37,241 nt of DNA, taken from assembly GCA_964600665.1 (NCBI GenBank), contig CAZRKC010000024.1:1-37241 (forward strand), given 5' to 3'. This DNA is from CAZRKC01 sp964600665 (lineage in GTDB: Bacteria; Bacillota; SLNR01). The notes under the pieces were generated by a model. That model was not told the origin of the DNA. It saw only the letters and a list, made by a program, of their open reading frames with translations, and did not search any database. Shown in pieces: positions 1 to 8,262 of the stretch; the stretch's first letter is position 1; every line of letters starts with the position of its first letter. Both the position numbers and the translations under genes were made by a program.

Positions 1-640
1 CCGTTACCCCAAAGGAGTAGCTTGATGGATTTTGCGAACAATGCTTGACACTAGCGTCGTGAACACAGGTCATAATTGAATTCGAATGATTACACCATCA
101 AAATTGAAACTCAAGGCAATTATCAGAGTGAGAGTAAGTATTTTTATCCATGTTTTCCTAAAATGTTATGCTTATATTGATAAATAGACATTACAAAACC
201 ACTTTGCTGACATGTAATCAGCAGCCGTTGACTTCATATTGCCAACCATTTTGGCAAAGGACCTTACCATTTAAAGTGAAATTCTGCAAAATAGCTTAAT
301 ACATCAAAAAATGTGTAATGTTCATCAAACAAACATCAAAAAAACTACATTTAAGTGAAAAGCATTTATCCTGGTTCAATAAACAAGTGGTTTTGTGGTT
401 CGATACATGTACTTCTCCTCATGCAAACACAAATTCTGGAACCATATAACCTTTTCGAAGCAGGAAATGGCTTAGGATTTCTTAGCGCATACCGATAGAA
501 TGTCATGGTTTTACACAAACCAGTTTTGTAGTTGCTCAAGAACCATTAGGAGCTCGAACCGAAACACCTTGATTCATCATAAGGAATACGCCATAACTAT
601 TGAATTATGGTATCCATTAGCAAGACAGATATAATTCAAG
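1..640. other. AT-rich region without a recognised gene
   Basis: No open frame of useful length, RNA gene or repeat is recognisable here. The base composition is visibly richer in A and T than the rest of the window. A TTGACA lies at 45-50, but no -10 box sits at a proper distance from it. The stretch lies downstream of the terminator of the minus-strand tRNA gene. It could be non-coding sequence beyond another RNA operon or a decayed region. Confidence 0.5.
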
Positions 641-675
641 ATGTAAAAATAAAACGGCGCAAACTCGCGCCGTTT
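641..675 (-). terminator. Rho-independent terminator of the tRNA-Val unit
   Basis: Read on the minus strand, a perfect 9-bp stem (AAACGGCGC pairing with GCGCCGTTT, loop of six) is followed by TATTTTT. It begins 12 nt past the CCA end of the tRNA gene, so it should end the tRNA transcript. Confidence 0.85.
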
Positions 676-686
676 CTACATTTGTC

Positions 687-761
687 TGGTGGGGCTAGCT
701 GGTTTCGAACCAGCGGCCTCTTGAATGTGAGTCAAGCGCTCTCCCACTGAGCTATAACCCC
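687..761 (-). tRNA. tRNA-Val (anticodon CAC)
   Basis: The minus strand folds as a full cloverleaf. The acceptor stem is GGGGTTA with TAGCCCC (one G-U pair). The D-stem is GCTC/GAGC, and the anticodon stem is CTTGA/TCAAG around loop CTCACAT, so positions 34-36 read CAC (valine GTG codons). The T-arm loop contains TTCGAAA, and the discriminator A is followed by an encoded CCA. A promoter lies upstream at 789-817 and a terminator downstream at 641-675, so it looks like a single-gene transcription unit. Confidence 0.95.
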
Positions 762-788
762 CCACACCTGATACTCTATTGTATCCCC

Positions 789-817
789 ATTCTACAATAA
801 CCCACGGAAAGAATCAA
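789..817 (-). promoter_or_regulatory. Promoter of tRNA-Val
   Basis: On the minus strand TTGATT (812-817) and TAGAAT (789-794) are separated by exactly 17 bp. Transcription would start about 20 nt before the mature tRNA 5' end. A second -10-like box, TACAAT, lies nearer the gene but has no matching -35. Confidence 0.6.
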
Positions 818-864
818 GGTTTAAAGGAAAAGAATCACCGTTTCCTCCCTTATCTACCAGATGA

Positions 865-1209
865 TCAGAAAAAGGAGTAGCCCTGATCGATCATCCGTTC
901 CTCCCAAAGCATTTTCAGCACAGCCAGATCTTCGGTATAATCTTCTCGCTCACCTTCAGCATCATACGGGAGTACCTCAAGGGTTTTAAACTCAAACCCC
1001 TGTCCGGAGGCCAGCTTCCATGCCGCCTGCAGATTACGGTTTTTATGCGATAAAAACTCCAGTTCGAAACGGGCTCGATTCAAGCGGCTTTTCAAATCCG
1101 GAGTTGTCTCCAGATGCATGGTCATATTCGTCTCCTGGAAAATACCGAATATGCCCATATCCGGTTTCATCTGCCGGTAGGTTTCTTTCAATTCTTTTTT
1201 TCGGTCCAT
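865..1209 (-). CDS. Small GIY-YIG-family-like protein (114 aa)
   Basis: This resembles the small proteins of Firmicutes that databases label 'GIY-YIG nuclease family protein'. They share an N-terminal basic helix (MDRKKELKE-Y), a short strand (MGIFGIF), an N-L-K-S/N-R-like segment and a conserved N-LQ--W motif (here NLQAAW near residue 64). The full catalytic GIY-YIG tyrosine/arginine/glutamate set is not evident, so nuclease activity is doubtful. I chose the ATG at 1209 because GGAAG lies 8 nt upstream. A TTG five codons earlier would place its start over that ribosome-binding site. It is the second gene after the LiaF-like gene on the same strand, 95 nt downstream. Function unknown; recognition is from memory of the family. 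Confidence 0.65.
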   Translation of the reverse strand: MDRKKELKETYRQMKPDMGIFGIFQETNMTMHLETTPDLKSRLNRARFELEFLSHKNRNLQAAWKLASGQGFEFKTLEVLPYDAEGEREDYTEDLAVLKMLWEERMIDQGYSFF

Positions 1210-1247
1210 CGGATTCACTTCCAATTTTTAATTTGTCTGAATGCTAT

Positions 1248-1269
1248 CCCCATCCGCTTTCGCAAATGG
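1248..1269. other. Hairpin with GNRA tetraloop between two minus-strand genes
   Basis: Read on the minus strand, CCCATTTGC-GAAA-GCGGATGGG forms a 9-bp stem with two G-U pairs and a GAAA tetraloop. No T-run follows, so it is probably an mRNA structure (processing or stability) between the LiaF-like and GIY-YIG-like genes, not a terminator. Confidence 0.4.
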
Positions 1270-1304
1270 GATGGTACAAATCACGGGTTATAGCCCGACT
1301 TAAA

Positions 1305-1967
1305 CTAATTGTGGATCTCAATGCCACCGAACAAGGCAACACAGCGAAAATGAATGGTGGGTGCGGTTAGTCCTTCCTTCGGGACATGTTTCGTCTTGTT
1401 TTCCCACCCTCCAAAAATCGGGATACCGTCAGCAGTGACCCGCCAGTGCTCCGGCACTTTGATGGTGCTGCCCCCAAAGATCACGGTGATATCCATGACT
1501 ACCCGCTCACTCTCCAAAGCAGCTTGCCGCAAGTCAATTTCTGAGGCGCCGAAAATACTGGTGACACTGCCGCCCCGGAAGGTCTGGGATGTGACACCGG
1601 TCTCATAACCGGAAAAGATGTTGAAATGGCTGATGGTTTGATCGGAAAACCCGGCTGCTCCCCGGTTGCTGCCTAATAAGATCCGGACACCAACAAGAAT
1701 CACGATGATGGGGAAGAAGAATCGGAAAAAGCTGGTTTCCACGATTCCCAACTGTCGCAGTTGAAAGTATCCGCCCAGTCCCAGAAAAATGATGCCGGCG
1801 GTGTATGCGGGCGGTTTGCTCAGGAGTTGGATCACCCCCAGGGCAATGAGGATGAGCGGCCACCAGGTGGAGAAGAACGCTCCGAATGAGAACATGTCCA
1901 TCTGCTGCAGCAGAAAACCAACTCCCAGCAGGATCAAAATCACGCCTAAGAAAGACTTGCTGGACAT
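1305..1967 (-). CDS. LiaF-like membrane protein (220 aa)
   Basis: The N-terminal half holds four hydrophobic segments (about residues 5-21, 34-50, 54-70 and 81-99), the pattern of the LiaF transmembrane region (DUF5668 type). The C-terminal part (about 115-220) is a glycine-rich beta-strand region with repeated FGG/FGA turns ('IFGAS', 'IFGGST', 'IFGGW', 'LFGGIEI'), typical of the LiaF-like / cell-wall-active-antibiotics-response C-terminal domain. LiaF in Bacillus inhibits the envelope-stress LiaRS two-component system, but no liaR or liaS is seen here, so that role is only by analogy. The ATG at 1967 is preceded by AGGAGCT. The gene is divergent from the TOPRIM-helicase gene across about 250 bp. 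Confidence 0.85.
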   Translation of the reverse strand: MSSKSFLGVILILLGVGFLLQQMDMFSFGAFFSTWWPLILIALGVIQLLSKPPAYTAGIIFLGLGGYFQLRQLGIVETSFFRFFFPIIVILVGVRILLGSNRGAAGFSDQTISHFNIFSGYETGVTSQTFRGGSVTSIFGASEIDLRQAALESERVVMDITVIFGGSTIKVPEHWRVTADGIPIFGGWENKTKHVPKEGLTAPTIHFRCVALFGGIEIHN

Positions 1968-2214
1968 CGAAACAGCTCCTTTTCATCATATATTCAGAGA
2001 AATGAACAAGATACACCTGTACCTTTCAATTTCTCCGCTCATATTTTACCACTTCCTTATGATTTATGCCACCTCTCCCACCGGTTTCATGGGGAGAAAA
2101 CAACGGAACGGCAGGGAAATGCCTGTAAGAGGAGAAGTTAAAAATAGATTGATTCCAATGAACCCCGGACCATCGCCTGTTGCATGGATAGAACCGATAT
2201 AAAGGAGGATGACC

Positions 2215-3792
2215 ATGGACGACACGATGAATGAAAACTTGGAAGTAACCGTCAAAAAGCCAGATCTGAATGAAGTGGCTAAGTTTTATCATAATCGCCT
2301 CAATCCGGAGACCCGGGCAATTTTAAATTCCCGGGGGATCAGTGACCAGACTATCGAAAAATATCTTTTAGGATTTGACGATGGCAGCCGGTTGGGGTTT
2401 GTCAGTTCAGAGATGAGTGCACTGGGAGACTACTTTAAAGATCGCTTCATTTTCCCCATCATGGATGCCAAAGGCAATGTAGTGAACATGGTAGGCCGCT
2501 CCCACATCGATGCCCAGCCGTTGTACAAAAATCTGCCGTTAAATTATGTGGTGAACCCGGATATCCTGTTCAATGAGACCGTAATCAGCCAGAGTGATTC
2601 TGTGTTTCTCTGCGAAGGGATCGTGGATGCGATTTCGCTGATCCAGGCCAACTTCCCGGCCGTTGCCATTTTAGGCGTCAACAGTTTCAAACCGGAATGG
2701 GCGGAGAAATTTAAAGGGAAGCATGTGTTCCTCTGCTTTGATAACGATGAAGTCGGTCGCATGGGTAAAGAAGCCATTGCCCGGCAGATCAGCGAGGCAG
2801 CCCAGGAAGTATACTTCATCAACCTGCCCCAGGGCATCAAGGATATCAACGACTTTTTTGTCCGGGTCCAGGAACCGGCGAAAAACTTCTCGTTGCTGGT
2901 ATATCAGTCGGTGGAAGTGGGTAAGTACCGACAATTCCCGGCGGACGTCCGTAATCTCAATACCTTCCACCAGGAGTATGTCCGTCGTCATGAGGGGAAG
3001 ATGGTGGGAATCTCCACCGGGTTTGCGCGACTGGACAAAACCCTGTTTGGCGGGTTCCGGGATGGTCTGTATATCCTCACCGGTGAACCCGGGTCCGGGA
3101 AAAGCACCCTACTAAAGAACCTGGCCGACCGGATTGCCGGCATGAAGATCCCCGTGATCCATGTCTCTTTGGAAACATCAGCCTTTGAACTGTGGGCGAA
3201 AAGCATGTCCCGCCTCACCGGAAGCAAGATGGCGGATGTGTTGTGCGGCCGGGTCGATATCAAAGCCATTGAAGAAGCCAACAAAGCCTATGTGGATATC
3301 GCCGCCTTCACATGGACGGTGGAAGGCATGGGCCCCGTACCTGTGAACATAATCGATTCTTACGTCTATCAGACCGTCAACGAGCTGGGCACCGTTCCGG
3401 TGGTCATCATCGACTATCTGCAGCGGATCCCTGTGGATATCCAGATCCAGCCGGCCACACAAGAGATTTTTGACAGCTATAACGCCTTTTCATTAAAACG
3501 GCTGTCACAGAAGTACGCCTGTGCGGTAATCGTTGCTTCATCTTTAGAAAAGCTTTACACCGGCGGCAAGGACACCAATGACCGCATCACCGGGGTATTC
3601 TACACCGCTGATGTGGTGATGAATCTGGCAGCACCCAAAACAAAGGAAACCAATAACGGGGATGAACCCCCCACACCGGTCAAACTGGAGATCCTGAAAA
3701 ACAGAAACGGGATCTTACGGGAGATCCCCCTGCTGTTTCATAAAAACAAAAGCTATTTCGAATCAGCACCCCAGCCTGACGACGATAAATAA
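2215..3792 (+). CDS. TOPRIM plus DnaB/Twinkle-like helicase protein (525 aa)
   Basis: A DNA-primase-core/TOPRIM half is fused to a RecA-type helicase half, as in phage T7 gp4 and mitochondrial Twinkle. Numbering from the first ATG at 2209: residues about 20-120 resemble the DnaG catalytic-core N-subdomain (YHNRLNPETRAILNSRGIS). TOPRIM motifs are FLCEGIVDA (Glu136) and CFDNDEVGR (Asp178, Asp180). Walker A is GEPGSGKST (292-300) and Walker B is VVIIDYLQ (398-405, Asp402). No N-terminal CHC2 zinc finger is present, so template-specific priming is doubtful. I chose the ATG at 2215 because AAAGGAGG (2201-2208) then has a 6-nt spacer; the ATG at 2209 abuts it. The gene stands alone, with no phage structural or integrase genes nearby. 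A role in repair, replication restart or phage-like DNA metabolism is inference. Confidence 0.85.
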   Translation: MDDTMNENLEVTVKKPDLNEVAKFYHNRLNPETRAILNSRGISDQTIEKYLLGFDDGSRLGFVSSEMSALGDYFKDRFIFPIMDAKGNVVNMVGRSHIDAQPLYKNLPLNYVVNPDILFNETVISQSDSVFLCEGIVDAISLIQANFPAVAILGVNSFKPEWAEKFKGKHVFLCFDNDEVGRMGKEAIARQISEAAQEVYFINLPQGIKDINDFFVRVQEPAKNFSLLVYQSVEVGKYRQFPADVRNLNTFHQEYVRRHEGKMVGISTGFARLDKTLFGGFRDGLYILTGEPGSGKSTLLKNLADRIAGMKIPVIHVSLETSAFELWAKSMSRLTGSKMADVLCGRVDIKAIEEANKAYVDIAAFTWTVEGMGPVPVNIIDSYVYQTVNELGTVPVVIIDYLQRIPVDIQIQPATQEIFDSYNAFSLKRLSQKYACAVIVASSLEKLYTGGKDTNDRITGVFYTADVVMNLAAPKTKETNNGDEPPTPVKLEILKNRNGILREIPLLFHKNKSYFESAPQPDDDK

Positions 3793-3803
3793 AACGAGAA
3801 ATG

Positions 3804-3831
3804 AATCGGGAGGCTTCACTGCCTCCCGATT
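3804..3831. terminator. Bidirectional terminator hairpin between convergent genes
   Basis: A perfect 11-bp stem (AATCGGGAGGC with GCCTCCCGATT, loop of six) lies just after the helicase stop codon and overlaps the end of the convergent patatin gene. The downstream T content is modest on both strands (ATTTCGCTTG on plus, ATTCATTTCTCG on minus), so efficiency is uncertain. Confidence 0.65.
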
Positions 3832-5060
3832 TCGCTTGTCTCTGTGGTTAACGCGTCCTCCGTTTTGAGCATCATGCTCAGAAACTGCCGGAGGATGTCG
3901 TCTTTTTTTGCCCGGGGCAAAAGATCCGATTTCTTCAAATACCGCACCAAACGGCTTTTGGAGGGATGGTCCACCAGCACTTTGCTATGTAAAATCGTAT
4001 CCCGCAGGGTGCTGTAGGCATAGATCTGAAAACGGGGGAGTTCCAGCTGCATGGCCGCCCATTCCAGCAATGCCACCTGAATATCCCCGTATGTGGCATC
4101 ACTCGTCAGCTTCAAGATCTTGGCGACCCGGGGGATGAGATGCTCAAACAAGCTACGGCGGGTAGCACCGCCATCCGGGAAGCGCAGCGCCGTTAAAAGA
4201 GGCAGGTACGCAGCTTCCGGCAACCGGGAATACAGGGAGACAAAATAGTCATCCGGTAGGGAAAGGTCCACATAATACTGCTGACCCCGATACCCTTTCA
4301 TGACTCTTAAAGTGTCATAGTAACCCAGTTGAATATTGTACCGGATCCGCTCCGTGTCAAACTCCAGCACATTCCCCAGACTTTCAGCCGGTTCAATATA
4401 GGTGATGGCGGCTTTAGTCTTGCGGGTTCGCCGCCGGACTCCCAGCCCGCCGATACTGACGGCGATGACTTCATCATATCCTTTCTTCAGGAGCATATTG
4501 ATGGGCAGCCGATCATAGAAGGCACCGTCCAGATAGCGTTTCCCCTCCACCCGCTGGCTTTGAAAGACCGGAAGACTGCTGCTGGCGATAATATAGTCCA
4601 CCAGCTGCCCCGGGGGGATCTCGTCCAGGAACACTTCCTTGGGGGTCATGTCGCTTACTGAAACCGTGACCAGGCCAAAATCCTTGCCGGACGCCCGGAT
4701 CCGTTCTTCACTGATATGCTCATGCAGTAGTTCTTTTAATGGTGTGATATCGATACCCTTGCTTTGCACAGATGAATGGAATATCCGCATAAATCCCGCC
4801 AGATTGCCTGGCAAATGGTCCAATAACCCCGGTTTTTCCTCCTGAATGTTTTCCGATGCAAAAATCTGGGCCGGATCGATTTCGGACCACATGGTCAACG
4901 CTTTGTCCAGATCCCCCTGGATCATCAGTGCGCCGTTGATGGCACCCACCGACGTTCCGGTAATCCCGTCAAACTGCATCCCCAATTCATCAAACGCCTT
5001 CCACACACCCACCTGATAGGCGCCTCTGGCGCCGCCGCCTTCAAATGCAATTCCGCGCAT
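3816..5060 (-). CDS. Patatin-like phospholipase / esterase (414 aa)
   Basis: The N-terminus carries the patatin signature: oxyanion-hole GGGARG (8-13), nucleophile elbow GTSVG (35-39, Ser37) and the catalytic-dyad motif DGA (Asp178 in RYLDGAFYD). These mark a Ser-Asp lipid acyl hydrolase of the RssA/patatin family. The C-terminal part (about 215-414) is larger than in minimal RssA-type proteins and has no motif I recognise. The open frame continues upstream to 5759, but that part is antisense to exonuclease III and not credible. The ATG at 5060 has GGGAGTG upstream and places the family motif at the correct distance. No signal peptide, so probably cytoplasmic or membrane-peripheral. Substrate unknown. 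Confidence 0.9.
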   Translation of the reverse strand: MRGIAFEGGGARGAYQVGVWKAFDELGMQFDGITGTSVGAINGALMIQGDLDKALTMWSEIDPAQIFASENIQEEKPGLLDHLPGNLAGFMRIFHSSVQSKGIDITPLKELLHEHISEERIRASGKDFGLVTVSVSDMTPKEVFLDEIPPGQLVDYIIASSSLPVFQSQRVEGKRYLDGAFYDRLPINMLLKKGYDEVIAVSIGGLGVRRRTRKTKAAITYIEPAESLGNVLEFDTERIRYNIQLGYYDTLRVMKGYRGQQYYVDLSLPDDYFVSLYSRLPEAAYLPLLTALRFPDGGATRRSLFEHLIPRVAKILKLTSDATYGDIQVALLEWAAMQLELPRFQIYAYSTLRDTILHSKVLVDHPSKSRLVRYLKKSDLLPRAKKDDILRQFLSMMLKTEDALTTETSEIGRQ

Positions 5061-5180
5061 AATTATCACTCCCGATAAGTCCATCTTCGATGATATATTC
5101 CCCTTCTCGAGCCGGTTTCCCTGCAGCACTTGGGGACTTGCCGTTTCTAATGTTTTGGTGTTTTTAAAAGCATGAGGGCT

Positions 5181-5194
5181 GGTCAAGATTGACC
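5181..5194. promoter_or_regulatory. Palindrome in the patatin/exonuclease III divergent region
   Basis: GGTCAA-GA-TTGACC is a perfect inverted repeat with 6-bp arms, located between the two divergent genes. It has the size of a dimeric regulator's operator. No regulator can be assigned. Confidence 0.3.
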
Positions 5195-5300
5195 TGCAAC
5201 CGGTGCTTCTTTCAAGAATTGAAAAGGAAAGCCAATAAAAAGAGCGAATTTGAACAGGAAGAAACTCACCGGCAATGAAGTTCAGAGAGGAAGTGGCACC

Positions 5301-6059
5301 GTGCGTATCATCACCTGGAATGTCAACGGGATCCGCGCCGTGATGAAAAAAGACTTTAAAGCATGGCTGACAACGGAGAAACCGGATATCTGCTGTCTGC
5401 AGGAAACCAAGATCCATGCCGCCATGGTTGCAGATGCTGCTTTGGATGTGGACGGGTATCATGACTTTTGGGCGTGTGCGGACCGGAAAGGATACAGCGG
5501 GGTTTGTGTCTATACCCGAACACAGCCCCTTTCCGTGGAGACCGGGATGCCGGGTTGGCATGATGACGAAGGCCGGATTCTCCGGCTGGAGTACCCGGGA
5601 TTCATCTTGATGAACATCTATTTCCCCAACGGTCAGTCCGGGGATGAACGACTTCAGTATAAACTTGACTTCTACGACCATTTCAATGCCTATGCCCGCA
5701 GTCTGGCACAGGAGGGCAAAGGAGTCATCGTCTGTGGGGATTACAATACCGCCCACCACCCCATTGACTTAAAGAACCCGGAAGACAATGAAGATTATTC
5801 CGGATTTATGCCCATTGAACGGGAACGCCTGGACCATTTGATCCAGGCGGGGTATGTGGATGTCTTTCGCACCATGTATCCAACCACCGTCCAGTATTCC
5901 TGGTGGACATACCGCTTCAAAGCGCGAGAACGGAATATCGGGTGGCGGATCGACTACTTTTTTGTCACAGAAAATCTCATGGCAGCCGTGGCAGACTGCC
6001 GGATCCGGGATCAAGTCTACGGATCGGATCACTGCCCGGTGGAACTGATCCTGAACTGA
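5301..6059 (+). CDS. exoA: Exodeoxyribonuclease III / AP endonuclease (252 aa)
   Basis: This Mg-dependent endonuclease/exonuclease/phosphatase-fold enzyme cleaves DNA 5' of abasic sites and removes 3' blocking groups in base excision repair. All family motifs are present: WNVNGIRA (6-13), LQETK (Glu35), GDYNTAHHPIDL, a WWTYR-type segment, NIGWRIDYF and the C-terminal GSDHCPVEL with the catalytic His. Length and sequence closely follow Bacillus ExoA. I set the start at the GTG at 5301 (protein begins MRIITWNVNG, as in the family), with AGAGGAAG about 7 nt upstream. The frame also extends to a TTG at 5250, but the extra residues have no counterpart in the family. Confidence 0.95.
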   Translation: MRIITWNVNGIRAVMKKDFKAWLTTEKPDICCLQETKIHAAMVADAALDVDGYHDFWACADRKGYSGVCVYTRTQPLSVETGMPGWHDDEGRILRLEYPGFILMNIYFPNGQSGDERLQYKLDFYDHFNAYARSLAQEGKGVIVCGDYNTAHHPIDLKNPEDNEDYSGFMPIERERLDHLIQAGYVDVFRTMYPTTVQYSWWTYRFKARERNIGWRIDYFFVTENLMAAVADCRIRDQVYGSDHCPVELILN

Positions 6060-6062
6060 GCT

Positions 6063-6710
6063 TTACGGTTTCTTTTGACCATTGATCTGGACAACGCCCC
6101 ATAACGCCTTCCCGATCACAGTCAAATCCCCTTTATCCAGCACCCGGGGGGGGTCATGGGGTCGGGCCGGAACATAAATATAGGTTTCATCTTGTTTTTC
6201 ATCGTAAAACCGGCCGATGAGCAATGCTCCGCTGGCAGTTTCCGCCACCATCAAAGCACCCATCTCCAGATAGGTCTGGCGGCGCATCAGCAGCAGGTCC
6301 CCGGCGGCAGCCGGAACTGCTGGCTCAGTGGTTTCCAGATAGAAATACTTTCCGGAACTCAGGGGAAACAATAACGGCAGAATGCCAACCTGGTTATCCC
6401 GGGACACCAGCGGCCCGGTGTCCTTCCGGGGCCGGTAGACGGGAATCCGAACCACAGTGTCATCATCCGTTTCATCTGCGGTCTGATTCACGGAAGATTT
6501 CGATGATCGGGTGTGTCCCAGCAGATAGTCGGTGGTGGTGCCGTACATACGGGCAAATCGCCGCAGCATTTCAAAGTCAGGCTGACGGACATCCCGTTCG
6601 TAATTGGACAGGGCGGCATTGGAAATACCCATGATTTCTGCCGCCTGAAGCTGGGTCCAGCCCCGCTTTTCACGCTCAAATCGTAACCGGTCGCCGGTGG
6701 TCAAAGCCAT
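6063..6710 (-). CDS. XRE-family repressor with S24-like C-terminal domain (215 aa)
   Basis: Residues about 5-62 form a Cro/CI helix-turn-helix (LRFEREKRGWTQLQAAEIMGIS, then SNYERDVRQPD). A linker (about 66-90, rich in Ser, Thr and Asp) leads to a LexA/CI-like beta domain (about 105-205). In S24 peptidases the nucleophile lies in a DSMEP-type motif before a Gly-Asp. Here the aligned stretch is ETTEP (126-130), then AAAGD, with Thr in place of Ser. The usual Lys position reads IGR (165-167), so self-cleavage is unlikely. The gene is convergent with exonuclease III (3 nt between stops) and divergent from tilS. GAGGGG lies close before the ATG. It may regulate itself through the inverted repeat at 6780-6805. 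Target unknown. Confidence 0.85.
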   Translation of the reverse strand: MALTTGDRLRFEREKRGWTQLQAAEIMGISNAALSNYERDVRQPDFEMLRRFARMYGTTTDYLLGHTRSSKSSVNQTADETDDDTVVRIPVYRPRKDTGPLVSRDNQVGILPLLFPLSSGKYFYLETTEPAVPAAAGDLLLMRRQTYLEMGALMVAETASGALLIGRFYDEKQDETYIYVPARPHDPPRVLDKGDLTVIGKALWGVVQINGQKKP

Positions 6711-6779
6711 TCACCCCTCATTCTTAGATCGATTGGCTGACAATGCCGATTCACTTCGACATCAAGGGCAAAAATACTT

Positions 6780-6805
6780 TTTTTTGGCGGAAATCTTCCA
6801 AAAAA
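6780..6805. promoter_or_regulatory. Inverted repeat between XRE regulator and tilS
   Basis: TTTTTTGG and CCAAAAAA are perfect 8-bp inverted arms separated by ten bases, which contain a smaller GGAA/TTCC element. The position between the divergent XRE and tilS genes suits an operator for the XRE protein. It could also act as a weak A/T hairpin terminator. Confidence 0.4.
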
Positions 6806-6846
6806 GACAAATGGTTGGGTCTCATCATCACAAAGGAGGAATACTC

Positions 6847-8262
6847 GTGCGGGAGCAGGTCCGACATACCATTCGTAAATATCGCATGCTATCCATGGGT
6901 GATACCGTGGTGGTGGGAGTATCCGGCGGACCGGACTCCGTTGCTTTGCTGCATCTCCTCCTCAGCCTCCGGGATGAATACCAGCTGACCCTGCATGTTG
7001 CCCATTTGAACCATCGGTTCCGGCAGGCGTCCGCCGAAGCAGATGCCCGCCATGTGGAAGATCTATGTGCGCAATGGGGCATTCCCTGCACCATTCGCGA
7101 TCAGGATGTGCCCAAGGCGGCAAAAGCAGCGGGTTTATCTTTAGAAGAAGCCGGCCGCATCGCCCGTTATGCTCTGTTTGACGAAGTGGCGCAACAGGTG
7201 GGTGCACGTCGCATCGCCGTCGCCCATCATCAGGACGATCAGGCAGAAACGGTGCTCTTGCATCTACTGCGGGGATCCGGGATGGAGGGACTGGCAGGAA
7301 TGGCGCCCGTTCGGGATGGGACCATCATCCGTCCCTTGCTGGAGGTGACCCGTCAGGATATCGAAACCTATTGCCGCAAGGAAGGGTTGGTGACCCGGAC
7401 AGACGAGACCAACCTGGAGCCGGAATACCTGCGGAACCGGATCCGCCTGGAATTGATCCCCATGCTGGAGCGCATATATAATCCCGGATTGCGGGAAGCC
7501 TTAGGCCGGACCGCCTCCATCCTCCAGGGAGACAATCAGGTGATCCAGGAAATCGTCAATCAAAAGATGCACATGCTGGGGCATATGGAAGAAGGCGTGA
7601 TATTTTTTGATCGCAGCGGGTTTCTCTCCCAACCGGAAGCCATTCAACGGCGGCTGGTGCGGGAGGGGATCGGGCATATTCAGGGCCATCGCCGTCGACT
7701 GGGGCTGGCCCATGTGGACCGTTTCCTGGCTATGGTCAATCAGGGGGGGCCCGGTCGCCGGTACCCGTTTCCCGGTGGTATCTGGGGGACCGTATCATAT
7801 GATCAGATCTGGCTGTCCCGAGACCAGGGGGAGACCGAGGACGAGACCCAGCCGGTTCCCATCCCGGGGAACGTGTGGTTAAAGGAGATGGACTGGCACC
7901 TTTTGGCGGATGACGGACAGACTGATGCCGGAATCCCGGAAGATAGTTCCCTGGATCAGGTCCTTCTGGACCCGGATAAGGTGATCCTGCCCCTGAAAGT
8001 CCGGACCCGGCGGGCCGGAGACCGGATCAACCTGCCGGCAGAAGCAGGCCGGAAAAAAGTGAAAGATGTGTTGATGGAAGGTAAAGTCCCCCGCCCCATT
8101 CGGGAACGGATTCCGATGGTGGTGGATGCCACTGACCGCATATTATGGATCCCGGGCCTTCGCTGTGATGGCACCGCCACAGTGGACGCCGCGTCCACTC
8201 GCTGGCTCCGGCTCCGGGTAATCAGAGAAAGGACGGAGGACACATATGCATCAAGATATTGA
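6847..8262 (+). CDS. tilS: tRNA(Ile)-lysidine synthetase TilS (471 aa)
   Basis: TilS converts the wobble cytidine of the CAU-anticodon isoleucine tRNA to lysidine using ATP and lysine. The ATP-pyrophosphatase loop is VGVSGGPDS (SGGPDS at 26-31), with HLNHRFR, AVAHHQDDQAETVLLHLLRG and RNRIR motifs of the N-terminal domain. The C-terminal domain carries RTRRAGDRI and KKVKDVL, typical of full-length TilS. The GTG at 6847 is chosen because AAAGGAGG (6833-6840) lies 7 nt upstream and family proteins begin here; the frame is open to 6697 but without homology. It overlaps hpt by 17 nt, the classical tilS-hpt pairing of Firmicutes. Confidence 0.96.
   Translation: MREQVRHTIRKYRMLSMGDTVVVGVSGGPDSVALLHLLLSLRDEYQLTLHVAHLNHRFRQASAEADARHVEDLCAQWGIPCTIRDQDVPKAAKAAGLSLEEAGRIARYALFDEVAQQVGARRIAVAHHQDDQAETVLLHLLRGSGMEGLAGMAPVRDGTIIRPLLEVTRQDIETYCRKEGLVTRTDETNLEPEYLRNRIRLELIPMLERIYNPGLREALGRTASILQGDNQVIQEIVNQKMHMLGHMEEGVIFFDRSGFLSQPEAIQRRLVREGIGHIQGHRRRLGLAHVDRFLAMVNQGGPGRRYPFPGGIWGTVSYDQIWLSRDQGETEDETQPVPIPGNVWLKEMDWHLLADDGQTDAGIPEDSSLDQVLLDPDKVILPLKVRTRRAGDRINLPAEAGRKKVKDVLMEGKVPRPIRERIPMVVDATDRILWIPGLRCDGTATVDAASTRWLRLRVIRERTEDTYASRY

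Noticed and set aside
45..76. TTGACA followed by CATAAT near the left edge, as a promoter
   Set aside because: The spacer is 20 bp and no gene follows within several hundred bases.
5061..5759. Long upstream extension of the patatin reading frame (233 more residues)
   Set aside because: It runs antisense through exonuclease III, has no patatin similarity, and a ribosome-binding site with ATG at 5060 places the GGGARG motif at the usual distance.
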